Shown one piece after another: positions 25,195-36,269 of a DNA stretch of 64,000 bases; position 1 is the stretch's first letter, and the number at the start of each line of letters is the position of its first letter. Made by a program: the position numbers and the translations under genes. Source of the DNA: Hydractinia symbiolongicarpus (Eukaryota > Cnidaria > Hydrozoa > Anthoathecata > Hydractiniidae); contig NC_079886.1 in assembly GCF_029227915.1 (NCBI RefSeq), positions 25,708,501 to 25,772,500 of the forward strand. The letters are read 5' to 3'. A model generated the notes under the pieces. It ran no database searches. It was not told the DNA's origin and was given only the letters and a program-made list of their open reading frames with translations.

Positions 25195-28100
25195 ATGTGA
25201 CGCAACCGTTGTAACAGAAACGGACTGATACCGTTAGAAAGTCAATGAAATGTAGTTTTTGAAACTGTCTCAATTTCTTCAGCGTGCGATAACGGCTAGG
25301 ATTGGTCCCATAGTAAAAAATGACTTATATATCTAAATATGTAAATAAAGCGCTACCACAGCGCCCAGTGTAATCGCTGAGTTCTAGCAATCATGTCAAT
25401 TTCAGAATAATGTTATACCTTGGAGTTCAATTGTCTCAATTATTGCAATTATAAAGTTATAGTCCAAAATCAGTTCAATTAAGTGCTACTGTCAATCGTT
25501 TCACTGTTAAAAGCGATACAACCTAGTAATATCAAAAAAATACCGATAAATACATGTTGGTACGAATATGTGACGCAACCTTTGTAACTGAAACGGACTC
25601 ATACCGTTAGAATGTCAATGAAATGTAGTTTTCGAAACTGTCTCAATTTCTTCAGCGTGCGATAACGGCTAGGATTGGTCCCACAGTAAAAAATGACTTA
25701 TATATCTACATTTTTAAATGAAGCGCTCCAAAACAGCGCCCAGTGTAATGGCTGAGCACCGGCAATCTTGCCAATTTAAGAAGAATGTTATTTAATGGAG
25801 TCCAATTGTCTCATTCATCACATTTGTCAAGTCACAGTCCAAAATCAGTTCAATTAAGTCCTATAGTAAATCGTTCCACTGTTAAAAGCGATGCAACCTA
25901 GTAATATCAGAAAAATATCGCTAAATACATGTTGTTACGAAAATGTGACCCAACCGTTGTAACTGAAACGGACTGATACCGTTAGAAAGTCAATGAAATG
26001 TAGTTTTTGAAACTGTCTCAATTTCTTCAGCGTGCGATAACGGCTAGGATTGGTCCCACAGTAAAAAATGACTTATATATCTACATTTTTAAATGAAGCG
26101 CTCCAAAACAGCGCCCAGTGTAATGGCTGAGCACCGGCAATCTTGCCAATTTAAGAAGAATGTTATTTAATGGAGTCCAATTGTCTCATTCATCACATTT
26201 GTCAAGTCACAGTCCAAAATCAGTTCAATTAAGTCCTATAGTAAATCGTTCCACTGTTAAAAGCGATGCAACCTAGTAATATCAGAAAAATATCGCTAAA
26301 TACATGTTGTTACGAAAATGTGACCCAACCGTTGTAACTGAAACGGACTGATACCGTTAGAAAGTCAATGAAATGTAGTTTTTGAAACTGTCTCAATTTC
26401 TTCAGCGTGCGATAACGGCTAGGATTGGTCCCACAGTAAAAGATGACTTATATATCTAAATATGTAAATAAAGCGCTACCACAGCGCCCAGTGTAATCGC
26501 TGAGTTCTAGCAATCATGTCAATTTCAGAATAATGTTATACCTTGGAGTTCAATTGTCTCAATTTTTGCAATTATAAAGTTATAGTCCAAAATCAGTTCA
26601 ATTATGCGCCACTGTCAATCGTTTCACTGTTTAAAACGATACAACCTAGTAATATCAGAAAATTACCGATAAATACATGTTGGTACGAATATGTGACGCA
26701 ACCTTTGTAACTGAAACGGACTCATACCGTTAGAATGTCAATGAAATGTAGTTTTCGGAATTGTCTGTATTTCTTCGGCGTGCGATAACGGCTAGGATTG
26801 GTCCCACAGTAAAAAATGACTTATTAATTTAAATTTTCAAATAAAGCGCTACCACAGCGTCCAGTGTGATCGGTGAATTCCAACAATCATGTCATATTAA
26901 AAAGAATTTTATTTCTAGGAGTCCATTTGGGTCATTTATTACATTTATAAGTTTAGATTCCAAAATCAGTTCAATTAAGTCACACAGTCAATCGTTTCAC
27001 TGTTAAAAGCGATGCAACCTAGTAATATCAGAAAAATATCGCTAAACACATGTTGGTACGAATATGTGACGCAACCGTTGTAACAGAAACGGACTGATAC
27101 CGTTAGAAAGTCAATGAAATGTAGTTTTTGAAACTGTCTCAATATCTTCAGCGTGCGATAACGGCTAGGATTGGTCCCACAGAAAAAAATGACTTATATA
27201 TCTACATTTTTAAATGAAGCGCTACCACAGCGCCCAGTGTAATCGCTGAGCACCGGCAATCTTGCCAATTTAAGAAGAATGTTATTTCATGGAGTCCAAT
27301 TGTCTCATTCATCACATTTGTCAGGTCACAGTCCAAAATCAGTTCAATTAAGCCCCACAGTCAGTCGTTTCACTGTTAAAAGCGATACAACCTAGTAATA
27401 TCAGAAAAATACCGATAAATACATGTTGGTACGAATATGTGACGCAACCTTTGTAACTGAAACGGACTCATACCGTTAGAATGTCAAGGAAAGTAGTTTT
27501 TGGAATTGTCTGTATTTCTTCAGCGTGCGATAACGGCTAGGATTGGTCCCACAGTAAAAAATGACTTATTAATTTAAATTTTTAAATAAAGCGCTACCAC
27601 AGCGTCCAGTGTAATCGGTGAATTCCAACAATCATGTCATATTAAAAAGAATTTTATTTCTAGGAGTCCATTTGGGTCATTAATTACATTTATAAGTTTA
27701 GATTCCAAAATCAGTTCAATTAAGTCACACAGTCAATCGTTTCACTGTTAAAAGCGATACAACCTAGTAATATCAGAAAAATATCGCTAAACACATGTTG
27801 GTACGAATATGTGACGCAACCGTTGTAACAGAAACGGACTGATACCGTTAGAAAGTCAATGAAATGTAGTTTTTGAAACTGTCTCAATATCTTCAGCGTG
27901 CGATAACGGCTAGGATTGGTCCCACAGTAAAAAATGACTTATTAATTTAAATTTTTAATTAAAGCGCTACCACAGCGCCCAGTGTAATCGCTGAGCACCG
28001 GCAATCTTGCCAATTTAAGAAGAATGTTATTTCATGGAGTCCAATTGCCTCATTCATCACATTTGTCAGGTCACAGTCCAAAATCAGTTCAATTAAGTCC

Positions 28101-28700
28101 TATAGTAAATCGTTTCACTGTTAAAAGCGATGTAACCAAGTAATATCAAAAAAATATCGCGAAATACATGTTGGTACGAAAATGTAACCCAACCGTTGTA
28201 ACTGAAACGGACTGATACCGTTAGAAAGTCAATGAAATGCAGTTTTTGAAACTGTCTCAATTTCTTCGGCGTGCGATAGCGGCTAGGATTGATCCCACAG
28301 TAAAAAATGACTTATATATCTACATTTTTAAATGAAGTGCTACCACAGCGCCCAGTGTAATCGCTGAGCACCGGAAAAGATGCCAATTTAAGAAGAATGT
28401 TATTTCATGGAGTCCAATTGTCTCATTCATCACATTTGTCAGGTCACAGTCCAAAATCAGTTCAATTAAGTCCTGTAGTAAATCGTTTCACTGTTAAAAG
28501 CGATGTAACCTAGTAATATCAAAAAAATATTGCGAAATACATGTTGGTACGAAAATGTAACCCAACCGTTGTAACTGAAACGGACTGATACCGTTAGAAA
28601 GTCAATGAAATGCAGTTTTTGAAACTGTCTCAATTTCTTCGGCGTGCGATAGCGGCTAGGATTGATCCCACAGTAAAAAATGACTTATATATCTACATTT
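25195..28700 (+). repeat. Partial HOR copy grading into mosaic monomers
   Basis: The block starts like the 2235-bp unit (tcccatagt at 25306, ctcatacc near 25595) but then diverges. The monomer with the taatggctgagcaccgg variant is tandemly doubled (about 25748 and 26121, 373 bp apart). From about 26700 acctttgtaactg/ctcatacc monomers alternate with gtgacgcaaccg monomers, and subtype D segments are joined to ordinary segments. Two mosaics are clear: about 27940-27990 goes from D-type to ordinary type, and about 28690-28740 goes from ordinary to D-type. Confidence 0.85.
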
Positions 28701-31700
28701 TTAAATAAAGCGCTACCACAGCGTCCAGTGTAATCGGGGAATTCCAACAATCATGTCATATTAAAAAGAATTTTATTTCTAGGAGTCCATTTGGGTCATT
28801 TATTACATTTATAAGTTTAGATTCCAAAATCAGTTCAATTAAGTCACACAGTCAATCGTTTCACTGTTAAAAGCGATACAACCTAGTAATATCAGAAAAA
28901 TATCGCTAAACACATGTTGGTACGAATATGTGATGCAACCGTTGTAACAGAAACGGACTGATACCGTTAGAAAGTCAATGAAATGTAGTTTTTGAAACTG
29001 TCTCAATATCTTCAGCGTGCGATAACGGCTAGGATTGGTCCCACAGTAAAAAATGACTTATATATCTCCATTTTTAAATGAAGCGCTACCACAGCACCCA
29101 GTGTAATCGCTGAGTACCGGCAATCTTGCCAATTTAAGAAGAATGTTATTTCATGGAGTCCAATTGTCTCATTCATCACATTTGTCAGGTCACAGTCCAA
29201 AATCAGTTCAATTAAGTCCTATAGTAAATCGTTTCACTGTTAAAAGCGATGTAACCTAGTAATATCAAAAAAATATCGCGAAATACATGTTGGTACGAAA
29301 ATGTAACCCAACCGTTGTAACTGAAACGGACTGATACCGTTAGAAAGTCAATGAAATGCAGTTTTTGAAACTGTCTCAATTTCTTCGGCGTGCGATAGCG
29401 GCTAGGATTGGTCCCACAGTAAAAAATGACTTATATATCTACATTTTTAAATGAAGTGCTACCACAGCGCCCTGTGTAATCGCTGAGCACCGGAAAAGAT
29501 GCCAATTTAAGAATAATGTTATACCTTAGAGTTCAATTTTCTCAATTATTGCAATTATAAAGTTATAGTCCAAAATCAGTTCAATTAAGTGCCACAGTCA
29601 ATCGTTTCATTGTTAAAAGCGATACAACCTAATAATATCAAAAAAACATCGCTAAACACATGTTGGTACGCATATGTGACGCAACCGTTGTAACAGAAAC
29701 GGATTGATAACGTTAGAAAGTCAATGAAATGAAGTTTTTGAAACTGTCTCAATTTCTTCAGCGTGCGATAACGGTTAGGATTGGTTCTACAGTAAAAAAT
29801 GACTTATTTATGTGCATTTTTAAATGAAGCGATACCACAGCGCCTAGTGTAATCGCTGAGTTTCCTCAATCATGCCAATTTAAGAAGAATGTTATTGCAT
29901 GGAGTCCAATTGTCTCAATTATCACATTTATAAAGTTAAAGTCCAAAATCAGTTCAATTAAGTCCCACAGTCAATCGTTTCACTGTTAAAAGCGATACAA
30001 CCTAATAATATCAGAAAAACATCGCTAAACACATGTTGCTACGCATATGTGACGCAACCGTTGTAACAGAAACGGACTGATAACGTTAAAAATTCAATGA
30101 AATGTAGTTTTTGAAACTGTCTCAATTTCTTCAGCGTGCGATAACGGCTAGGATTGGACCCACAGTAAAAATTGACTTAATTATCTACATTATTAAATGA
30201 AGCGATACCACAGCGCCTAGTGTAATCGCTGAGTTTCCTCAATAATGCCAATTTAAGAAGAATGTTATTACATGGAGTCCAATTGTCTCAATTATCACAT
30301 TTATAAAGTTAAAGTCCAAAATCAGTTCAAGTAAGTCCCACAGTCAATCGTTTCAATGTTAAAAGCGATACAACCTAATAATATCAGAAAAACATCGCTA
30401 AACACATGTTGGTACGCATATGTGACGCAACCGTTGCAACAGAAACGGACTGATAACGTTAGAAAGTCAATGAAATGAAGTTTTTGAAACTGTCTCAATT
30501 TCTTCAGCGTGCGATAACGGCTAGGATTGGACCCACAGTAAAAATTGACTTATTTATCAACATTATTAGATGAAGCGATACCACAGCGCCCAGTGTAATC
30601 GCTGAGTTCTAGCAATCATTTCAAATTCAGAACATTGTTATTTCTGGGAGTCCAATTGTCTATATTATCACAATTATAACGTTAAAGTCCAAAATCAGTT
30701 CAATTAAGCCCCACTGTCAATCGTTTCACTGTTAAAAGCGATACAACCTAGTAATATCAGAAAAATATCACTAAACACATGTGGGTACGAATATGTGACG
30801 CAACCGTTGAAACAGAAACGGACTGATACCGTTAGAAAGTCAATGAAATGTAGTTTTTCAAACTGTCTCAATTTCTTCAGCGTGCGATAACGGCTAGGAT
30901 TGTACCCACAGTAAAAAGTGACTTATTTATCTACATTATTAAATGAAGCGATACCACAGCGCCCAGTGTAATCGCTGAGTTCCCTCCATCATGCCAATTT
31001 AAGAAGAATGTTATTGCATGGAGTCCAATTGTCTCAATTATCACATTTAAAAAGTTAAAGTTCAAAGTCAGTTCAAGTAAGTCCCACAGTCAATCGTTTC
31101 ACTGTTAAAGGCGATGCAACCTAGTAATGTCAGAAAAATATCACTAAACCCATGTTGGTACGAATATGTGACGCAACCGTTGTAACTGAAGCGGACTGAT
31201 ACCGTTAGAAAGTCAACGAAATGTAGTTATTGAAACTGTCTCTATTTCTTCAGCGTGGGATAACAGCTAGGATTGGTTCTACAGTAAAAAATGACTTATT
31301 TATCTCCATTTTTAAATGAAGCGCTACCACAACGCCCAGTGTAATCGCTGTGTTCTAGCAATCATTTCAAATTCAAAACATTGTTATTTCTGGGAGTCCA
31401 ATTGTCTATATTATCACACTTATAACGTTAAAGTCCAAAATCAGTTCAATTAAGCCCCACAGTCAATCGTTTCACTGTTAAAAGCGATACAACCTAGTAA
31501 TATCAGAAAAATATCACTAAACACATGTGGGTACGAATATGTGACGCAACCGTTGAAACAGAAACGGACTGATACCGTTAGAAAGTCAATGAAATGTAGT
31601 TTTTGAAACTGTCTCAATTTCTTCAGCGTGCGATAACGGCTAGGATTGTACCCACAGTAAAAAGTGACTTATTTATCTACATTATTAAATGAAGCGATAC

Positions 31701-32056
31701 CACAGCGCCCAGTGTAATCGCTGAGTTCCCTCAATCATGCCAATTTAAGAAGAATGATATTGCATGGAGTCCAATTGTCTCAATTATCACATTTGTAAAG
31801 TTAAAGTCCAAAATCAGTTCAATTAAGTCACACAGTCAATCGTTTCACTGTTAAAAGCGATACAACCTAGTAATATCAGAAAAATACCGATAAATACATG
31901 TTGGTACGAATATGTGATGCAACCTTTGTAACTGAAACGGACTCATACCGTTAGAATGTCAAGGAAATTAGTTTTTGGAATTGTCTGTATTTCTTCAGCG
32001 TGCGATAACGGCTAGGATTGGTCCCACAGTAAAAAATGACTTATTAATTTAAATTT
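28701..32056 (+). repeat. 9-monomer HOR copy (about 3356 bp)
   Basis: Diagnostic sites recur 3356 bp later: the cgggga variant of subtype D at 28735 and 32091, and cggaaaagat at 29491 and 32847. The block contains monomers with gcatatgtgacgc and gataacgtt (29.6-30.6 kb), then monomers with ttgaaacagaaacgg and an unusual box variant gcgtgggataacagctagg at 31253. The boundaries are placed where similarity to the next copy begins and may be off by tens of bases. Confidence 0.82.
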
Positions 32057-35000
32057 TTAAATAAAGCGCTACCACAGCGTCCAGTGTAATCGGGGAATTC
32101 CAACAATCATGTCATATTAAAAAGAATTTTATTTCTAGGAGTCCATTTGGGTCATTTATTACATTTATAAGTTTAGATTCCAAAATCAGTTCAATTAAGT
32201 CACACAGTCAATCGTTTCACTGTTAAAAGCGATACAACCTAGTAATATCAGAAAAATATCGCTAAACACATGTTGGTACGAATATGTGACGCAACCGTTG
32301 TAACAGAAACGGACTGATACCGTTAGAAAGTCAATGAAATGTAGTTTTTGAAACTGTCTCAATATCTTCAGCGTGCGATAACGGCTAGGATTGGTCCCAC
32401 AGTAAAAAATGACTTATATATCTACATTTTTAAATGAAGCGCTACCACAGCACCCAGTGTAATCGCTGAGTACCGGCAATCTTGCCAATTTAAGAAGAAT
32501 GTTATTTCATGGAGTCCAATTGTCTCATTCATCACATTTGTCAGGTCACAGTCCAAAATCAGTTCAATTAAGTCCTATAGTAAATCGTTTCACTGTTAAA
32601 AGCGATGTAACCTAGTAATATCAAAAAAATATCGCGAAATACATGTTGGTACGAAAATGTAACCCAACCGTTGTAACTGAAACGGACTGATACCGTTAGA
32701 AAGTCAATGAAATGCAGTTTTTGAAACTGTCTCAATTTCTTCGGCGTGCGATAGCGGCTAGGATTGGTCCCACAGTAAAAAATGACTTATATATCTACAT
32801 TTTTAAATGAAGTGCTACCACAGCGCCCTGTGTAATCGCTGAGCACCGGAAAAGATGCCAATTTAAGAATAATGTTATACCTTAGAGTTCAATTTTCTCA
32901 ATTATTGCAATTATAAAGTTATAGTCCAAAATCAGTTCAAGTAAGTCCCACAGTCAATCGTTTCAATGTTAAAAGCGATACAACCAAATAATATCAGAAA
33001 AACATCGCTAAACACATGTTGGTACTCATATGTGACGCAACCGTTGCAACAGAAACGGAATGATAACGTTAGAAAGTCAATGAAATGAAGTTTTTGAAAC
33101 TGTCTCAATTTCTTCAGCGTGCGATAACGGTTAGGATTGGTTCTACAGTAAAAAATGACTTATTTATGTGCATTTTTAAATGAAGCGATACCACAGCGCC
33201 TAGTGTAATCGCTGAGTTTCCTCAATCATGCCAATTTAAGAAGAATGTTATTGCATGGAGTCCAATTGTCTCAATTATCACATTTATAAAGTTAAAGTCC
33301 AAAATCAGTTCAATTAAGTCCCACAGTCAATCGTTTCACTGTTAAAAGCGATACAACCTAATAATATCAGAAAACATCGCTAAACACATGTTGCTACGCA
33401 TATGTGACGCAACCGTTGTAACAGAAACGGACTGATAACGTTAAAAATTCAATGAAATGTAGTTTTTGAAACTGTCTCAATTTCTTCAGCGTGCGATAAC
33501 GGCTAGGATTGGACCCACAGTAAAAATTGACTTAATTATCTACATTATTAAATGAAGCGATACCACAGCGCCTAGTGTAATCGCTGAGTTTCCTCAATAA
33601 TGCCAATTTAAGAAGAATGTTATTACATGGAGTCCAATTGTCTCAATTATCACATTTATAAAGTTAAAGTCCAAAATCAGTTCAAGTAAGTCCCACAGTC
33701 AATCGTTTCAATGTTAAAAGCGATACAACCAAATAATATCAGAAAAACATCGCTAAACACATGTTGGTACTCATATGTGACGCAACCGTTGCAACAGAAA
33801 CGGAATGATAACGTTAGAAAGTCAATGAAATGAAGTTTTTGAAACTGTCTCAATTTCTTCAGCGTGCGATAACGGTTAGGATTGGTTCTACAGTAAAAAA
33901 TGACTTATTTATGTGCATTTTTAAATGAAGCGCTACCACAGCGCCCAGTGTAATCGCTGAGTTCTAGCAATCATGTCAAATTCAGAACATTGTTATTTCT
34001 TGGAGTCCAATTGTCTCAATTATCACATTTATAAAGTTAAAGTCCAAAATCAGTTCAATTAAGTCCTACAGTCAATCGTTTCACTGTTAAAAGCGATACA
34101 ACCTAATAATATAAGAAAAACATCGCTAAACACATGTTGGTAGGCATATGTGACGCAACCGTTGTAACAGAAACGGACTGATAACGTTAGAAAGTCAATG
34201 GAATGTAGTTTTTGAAACTGTCTCAATTTCTTCAGCGTGCGATAACGGCTAGGATTGGACCCACAGTAAAAATTGACTTATTTATCAACATTATTAGATA
34301 AAGCGATACCACAGCGCCCAGTGTAATCGCTGAGTTCTAGCAATCATTTCAAATTCAGAACATTGTTATTTCTGGGAGTCCAATTGTCTATATTATCACA
34401 CTTATAACGTTAAAGTCCAAAATCAGTTCAATTAAGCCCCACAGTCAATCGTTTCACTGTTAAAAGCGATACAACCTAGTAATATCAGAAAAATATCACT
34501 AAACACATGTGGGTACGAATATGTGACGCAACCGTTGAAACAGAAACGGACTGATACCGTTAGAAAGTCAATGAAATGTAGTTTTTCAAACTGTCTCAAT
34601 TTCTTCAGCGTGCGATAACGGCTAGGATTGTACCCACAGTAAAAAGTGACTTATTTATCTACATTATTAAATGAAGCGATACCACAGCGCCCAGTGTAAT
34701 CGCTGAGTTCCCTCCATCATGCCAATTTAAGAAGAATGTTATTGCATGGAGTCCAATTGTCTCAATTATCACATTTAAAAAGTTAAAGTTCAAAGTCAGT
34801 TCAAGTAAGTCCCACAGTCAATCGTTTCACTGTTAAAGGCGATGCAACCTAGTAATGTCAGAAAAATATCACTAAACCCATGTTGGTACGAATATGTGAC
34901 GCAACCGTTGTAACTGAAGCGGACTGATACCGTTAGAAAGTCAACGAAATGTAGTTATTGAAACTGTCTCTATTTCTTCAGCGTGGGATAACAGCTAGGA

Positions 35001-35530
35001 TTGGTTCTACAGTAAAAAATGACTTATTTATCTCCATTTTTAAATGAAGCGCTACCACAACGCCCAGTGTAATCGCTGTGTTCTAGCAATCATTTCAAAT
35101 TCAAAACATTGTTATTTCTGGGAGTCCAATTGTCTATATTATCACACTTATAACGTTAAAGTCCAAAATCAGTTCAATTAAGCCCCACAGTCAATCGTTT
35201 CACTGTTAAAAGCGATACAACCTAGTAATATCAGAAAAATATCACTAAACACATGTGGGTACGAATATGTGACGCAACCGTTGAAACAGAAACGGACTGA
35301 TACCGTTAGAAAGTCAATGAAATGTAGTTTTTGAAACTGTCTCAATTTCTTCAGCGTGCGATAACGGCTAGGATTGTACCCACAGTAAAAAGTGACTTAT
35401 TTATCTACATTATTAAATGAAGCGATACCACAGCGCCCAGTGTAATCGCTGAGTTCCCTCAATCATGCCAATTTAAGAAGAATGATATTGCATGGAGTCC
35501 AATTGTCTCAATTATCACATTTATAAAGTT
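32057..35530 (+). repeat. Second copy of the 9-monomer HOR, with one extra monomer
   Basis: The block follows the preceding copy at an offset of 3355-3356 bp until about 33.7 kb. A monomer with tactcatatgtgacg and acggaatgataacg is present twice (about 33024 and 33769). After that the offset becomes 3728 bp (box variant gcgtgggataacag at 31253 and 34981; gtgggtacg at 30780 and 34508). The change equals one 373-bp monomer, so a single monomer was gained here or lost in the first copy. Confidence 0.82.
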
Positions 35531-36160
35531 AAAGTTCAAAGTCAGTTCAAGTAAGTCCCACAGTCAATCGTTTCACTGTTAAAAGCGATGCAACGTAGTA
35601 ATATCAGAATCGCTAATTAGATGTTGCTACGAATATGTGACGCAACCGTTGTAACTGAAACGGACTGATACTGTTAGAAAGTCAATGAAATGTAGTTTTT
35701 GAAACTCTCTTCAGCGTGCGATAACGGCTAGGATTGGTCCTACAGTAAAAAATGACTTATTTATGTGCATTTTTAAATGAAGCGCTACCACAGCGCCCAG
35801 TGTAATCGCTGAGTTCTAGCAATCACGTCAAATTCAGAACATTGTTATTTCTTGGAGTCCAATTGTCTCAATTATCAGATTTATAAAGTTAAAGTCCAAA
35901 ATCAGTTCAATTAAGTCCTACAGTCAATCGTTTCACTGTTAAAAGCGATACAACCTAATAATATCAGAAAAACATCGCTAAACACATGTTGGTACGCATA
36001 TGTGACGCAACCGTTGTAACAGAAACGGACTGATAACGTTAGAAAGTCAATGAAATGTAGTTTTTGAAACTGTCTCAATTTCTTCAGCGTGCGATAACGG
36101 CTAGGATTGGTTCTACAGTAAAAAATGACTGATTTATCTGCATTTTTAAATAAAGCGCTA
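35531..36160 (+). repeat. Terminal left-arm monomers, deletion-marked, before the inversion
   Basis: The monomer at about 35530-35770 has two small deletions: agaatcgctaattag near 35607 (lacking part of agaaaaatatcgcta) and gaaactctcttcagcg near 35701 (lacking the tgtctcaatt stretch). The next monomer has catatgtgacgc and gataacgtt. The last one stops inside its hairpin at gcgcta, 36155-36160. The same two deletions occur together in inverted orientation in several right-arm monomers. Confidence 0.85.
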
Positions 36161-36170
36161 TCACATTTAC
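36155..36170. other. Inversion junction (strand switch of the satellite)
   Basis: The + monomer reads gcgcta up to 36160. From tcacatttac at 36161 onward the sequence is reverse complement. A normal + monomer would continue gcgctaccacagc; the junction reads gcgctatcacat. The shared caca suggests the join lies within 4-5 bp of microhomology. The join is not a perfect palindrome: the left side breaks in the hairpin segment and the right side in the tgtgacgcaacc segment. No inserted sequence lies between the arms. Confidence 0.93.
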
Positions 36171-36269
36171 GTACCAACATGAATTTAGCGGTATTTTTCT
36201 GATATTACTAGGTTGCATCGCCTTTAACAGTGAAACGATTGACTGTGGGACTTACGTGAACTGATTTTG

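Larger units (their letters stand above)
1..36160 (+). repeat. Left arm of satellite array, about 370-bp monomer, + orientation
   Basis: Continuous head-to-tail tandem repeats fill this interval with no interruption by unique sequence. The invariant box gcgtgcgataacggctagg recurs every 367-375 bp (its tgcga lies at 91, 466, 839, 1212, 1585, 1952, 2325, 2692, and so on). A typical monomer runs from tgtgacgcaacc through the box, the gcgctaccacagcgc hairpin, a variable region, caattgtctcaatta, and cgtttcactgttaaaagcg to agtaatatcag. Monomers of different subfamilies differ by substitutions and small indels; copies at equivalent positions in a higher-order repeat are almost identical. Stop-free stretches occur but are too short and too repeat-bound to be genes. 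A centromeric or heterochromatic satellite is inferred; the family is not recognised. Confidence 0.98.

Noticed and set aside
1-36160. CRISPR array.
   Set aside because: The period is about 370 bp with whole-unit similarity; there are no short direct repeats separated by unique spacers and no cas genes.
36155-36170. The inversion as a fold-back (chimeric palindrome) sequencing artefact.
   Set aside because: The arms flanking the junction are not mirror images of each other: the nearest monomers belong to different subfamilies, and the mirrored block lies several kb away. Not fully excluded without reads.
35911-36180. A 90-codon minus-strand reading frame crossing the inversion junction.
   Set aside because: It is the same repeat-derived frame, extended by chance across the strand switch; nothing suggests it is translated.
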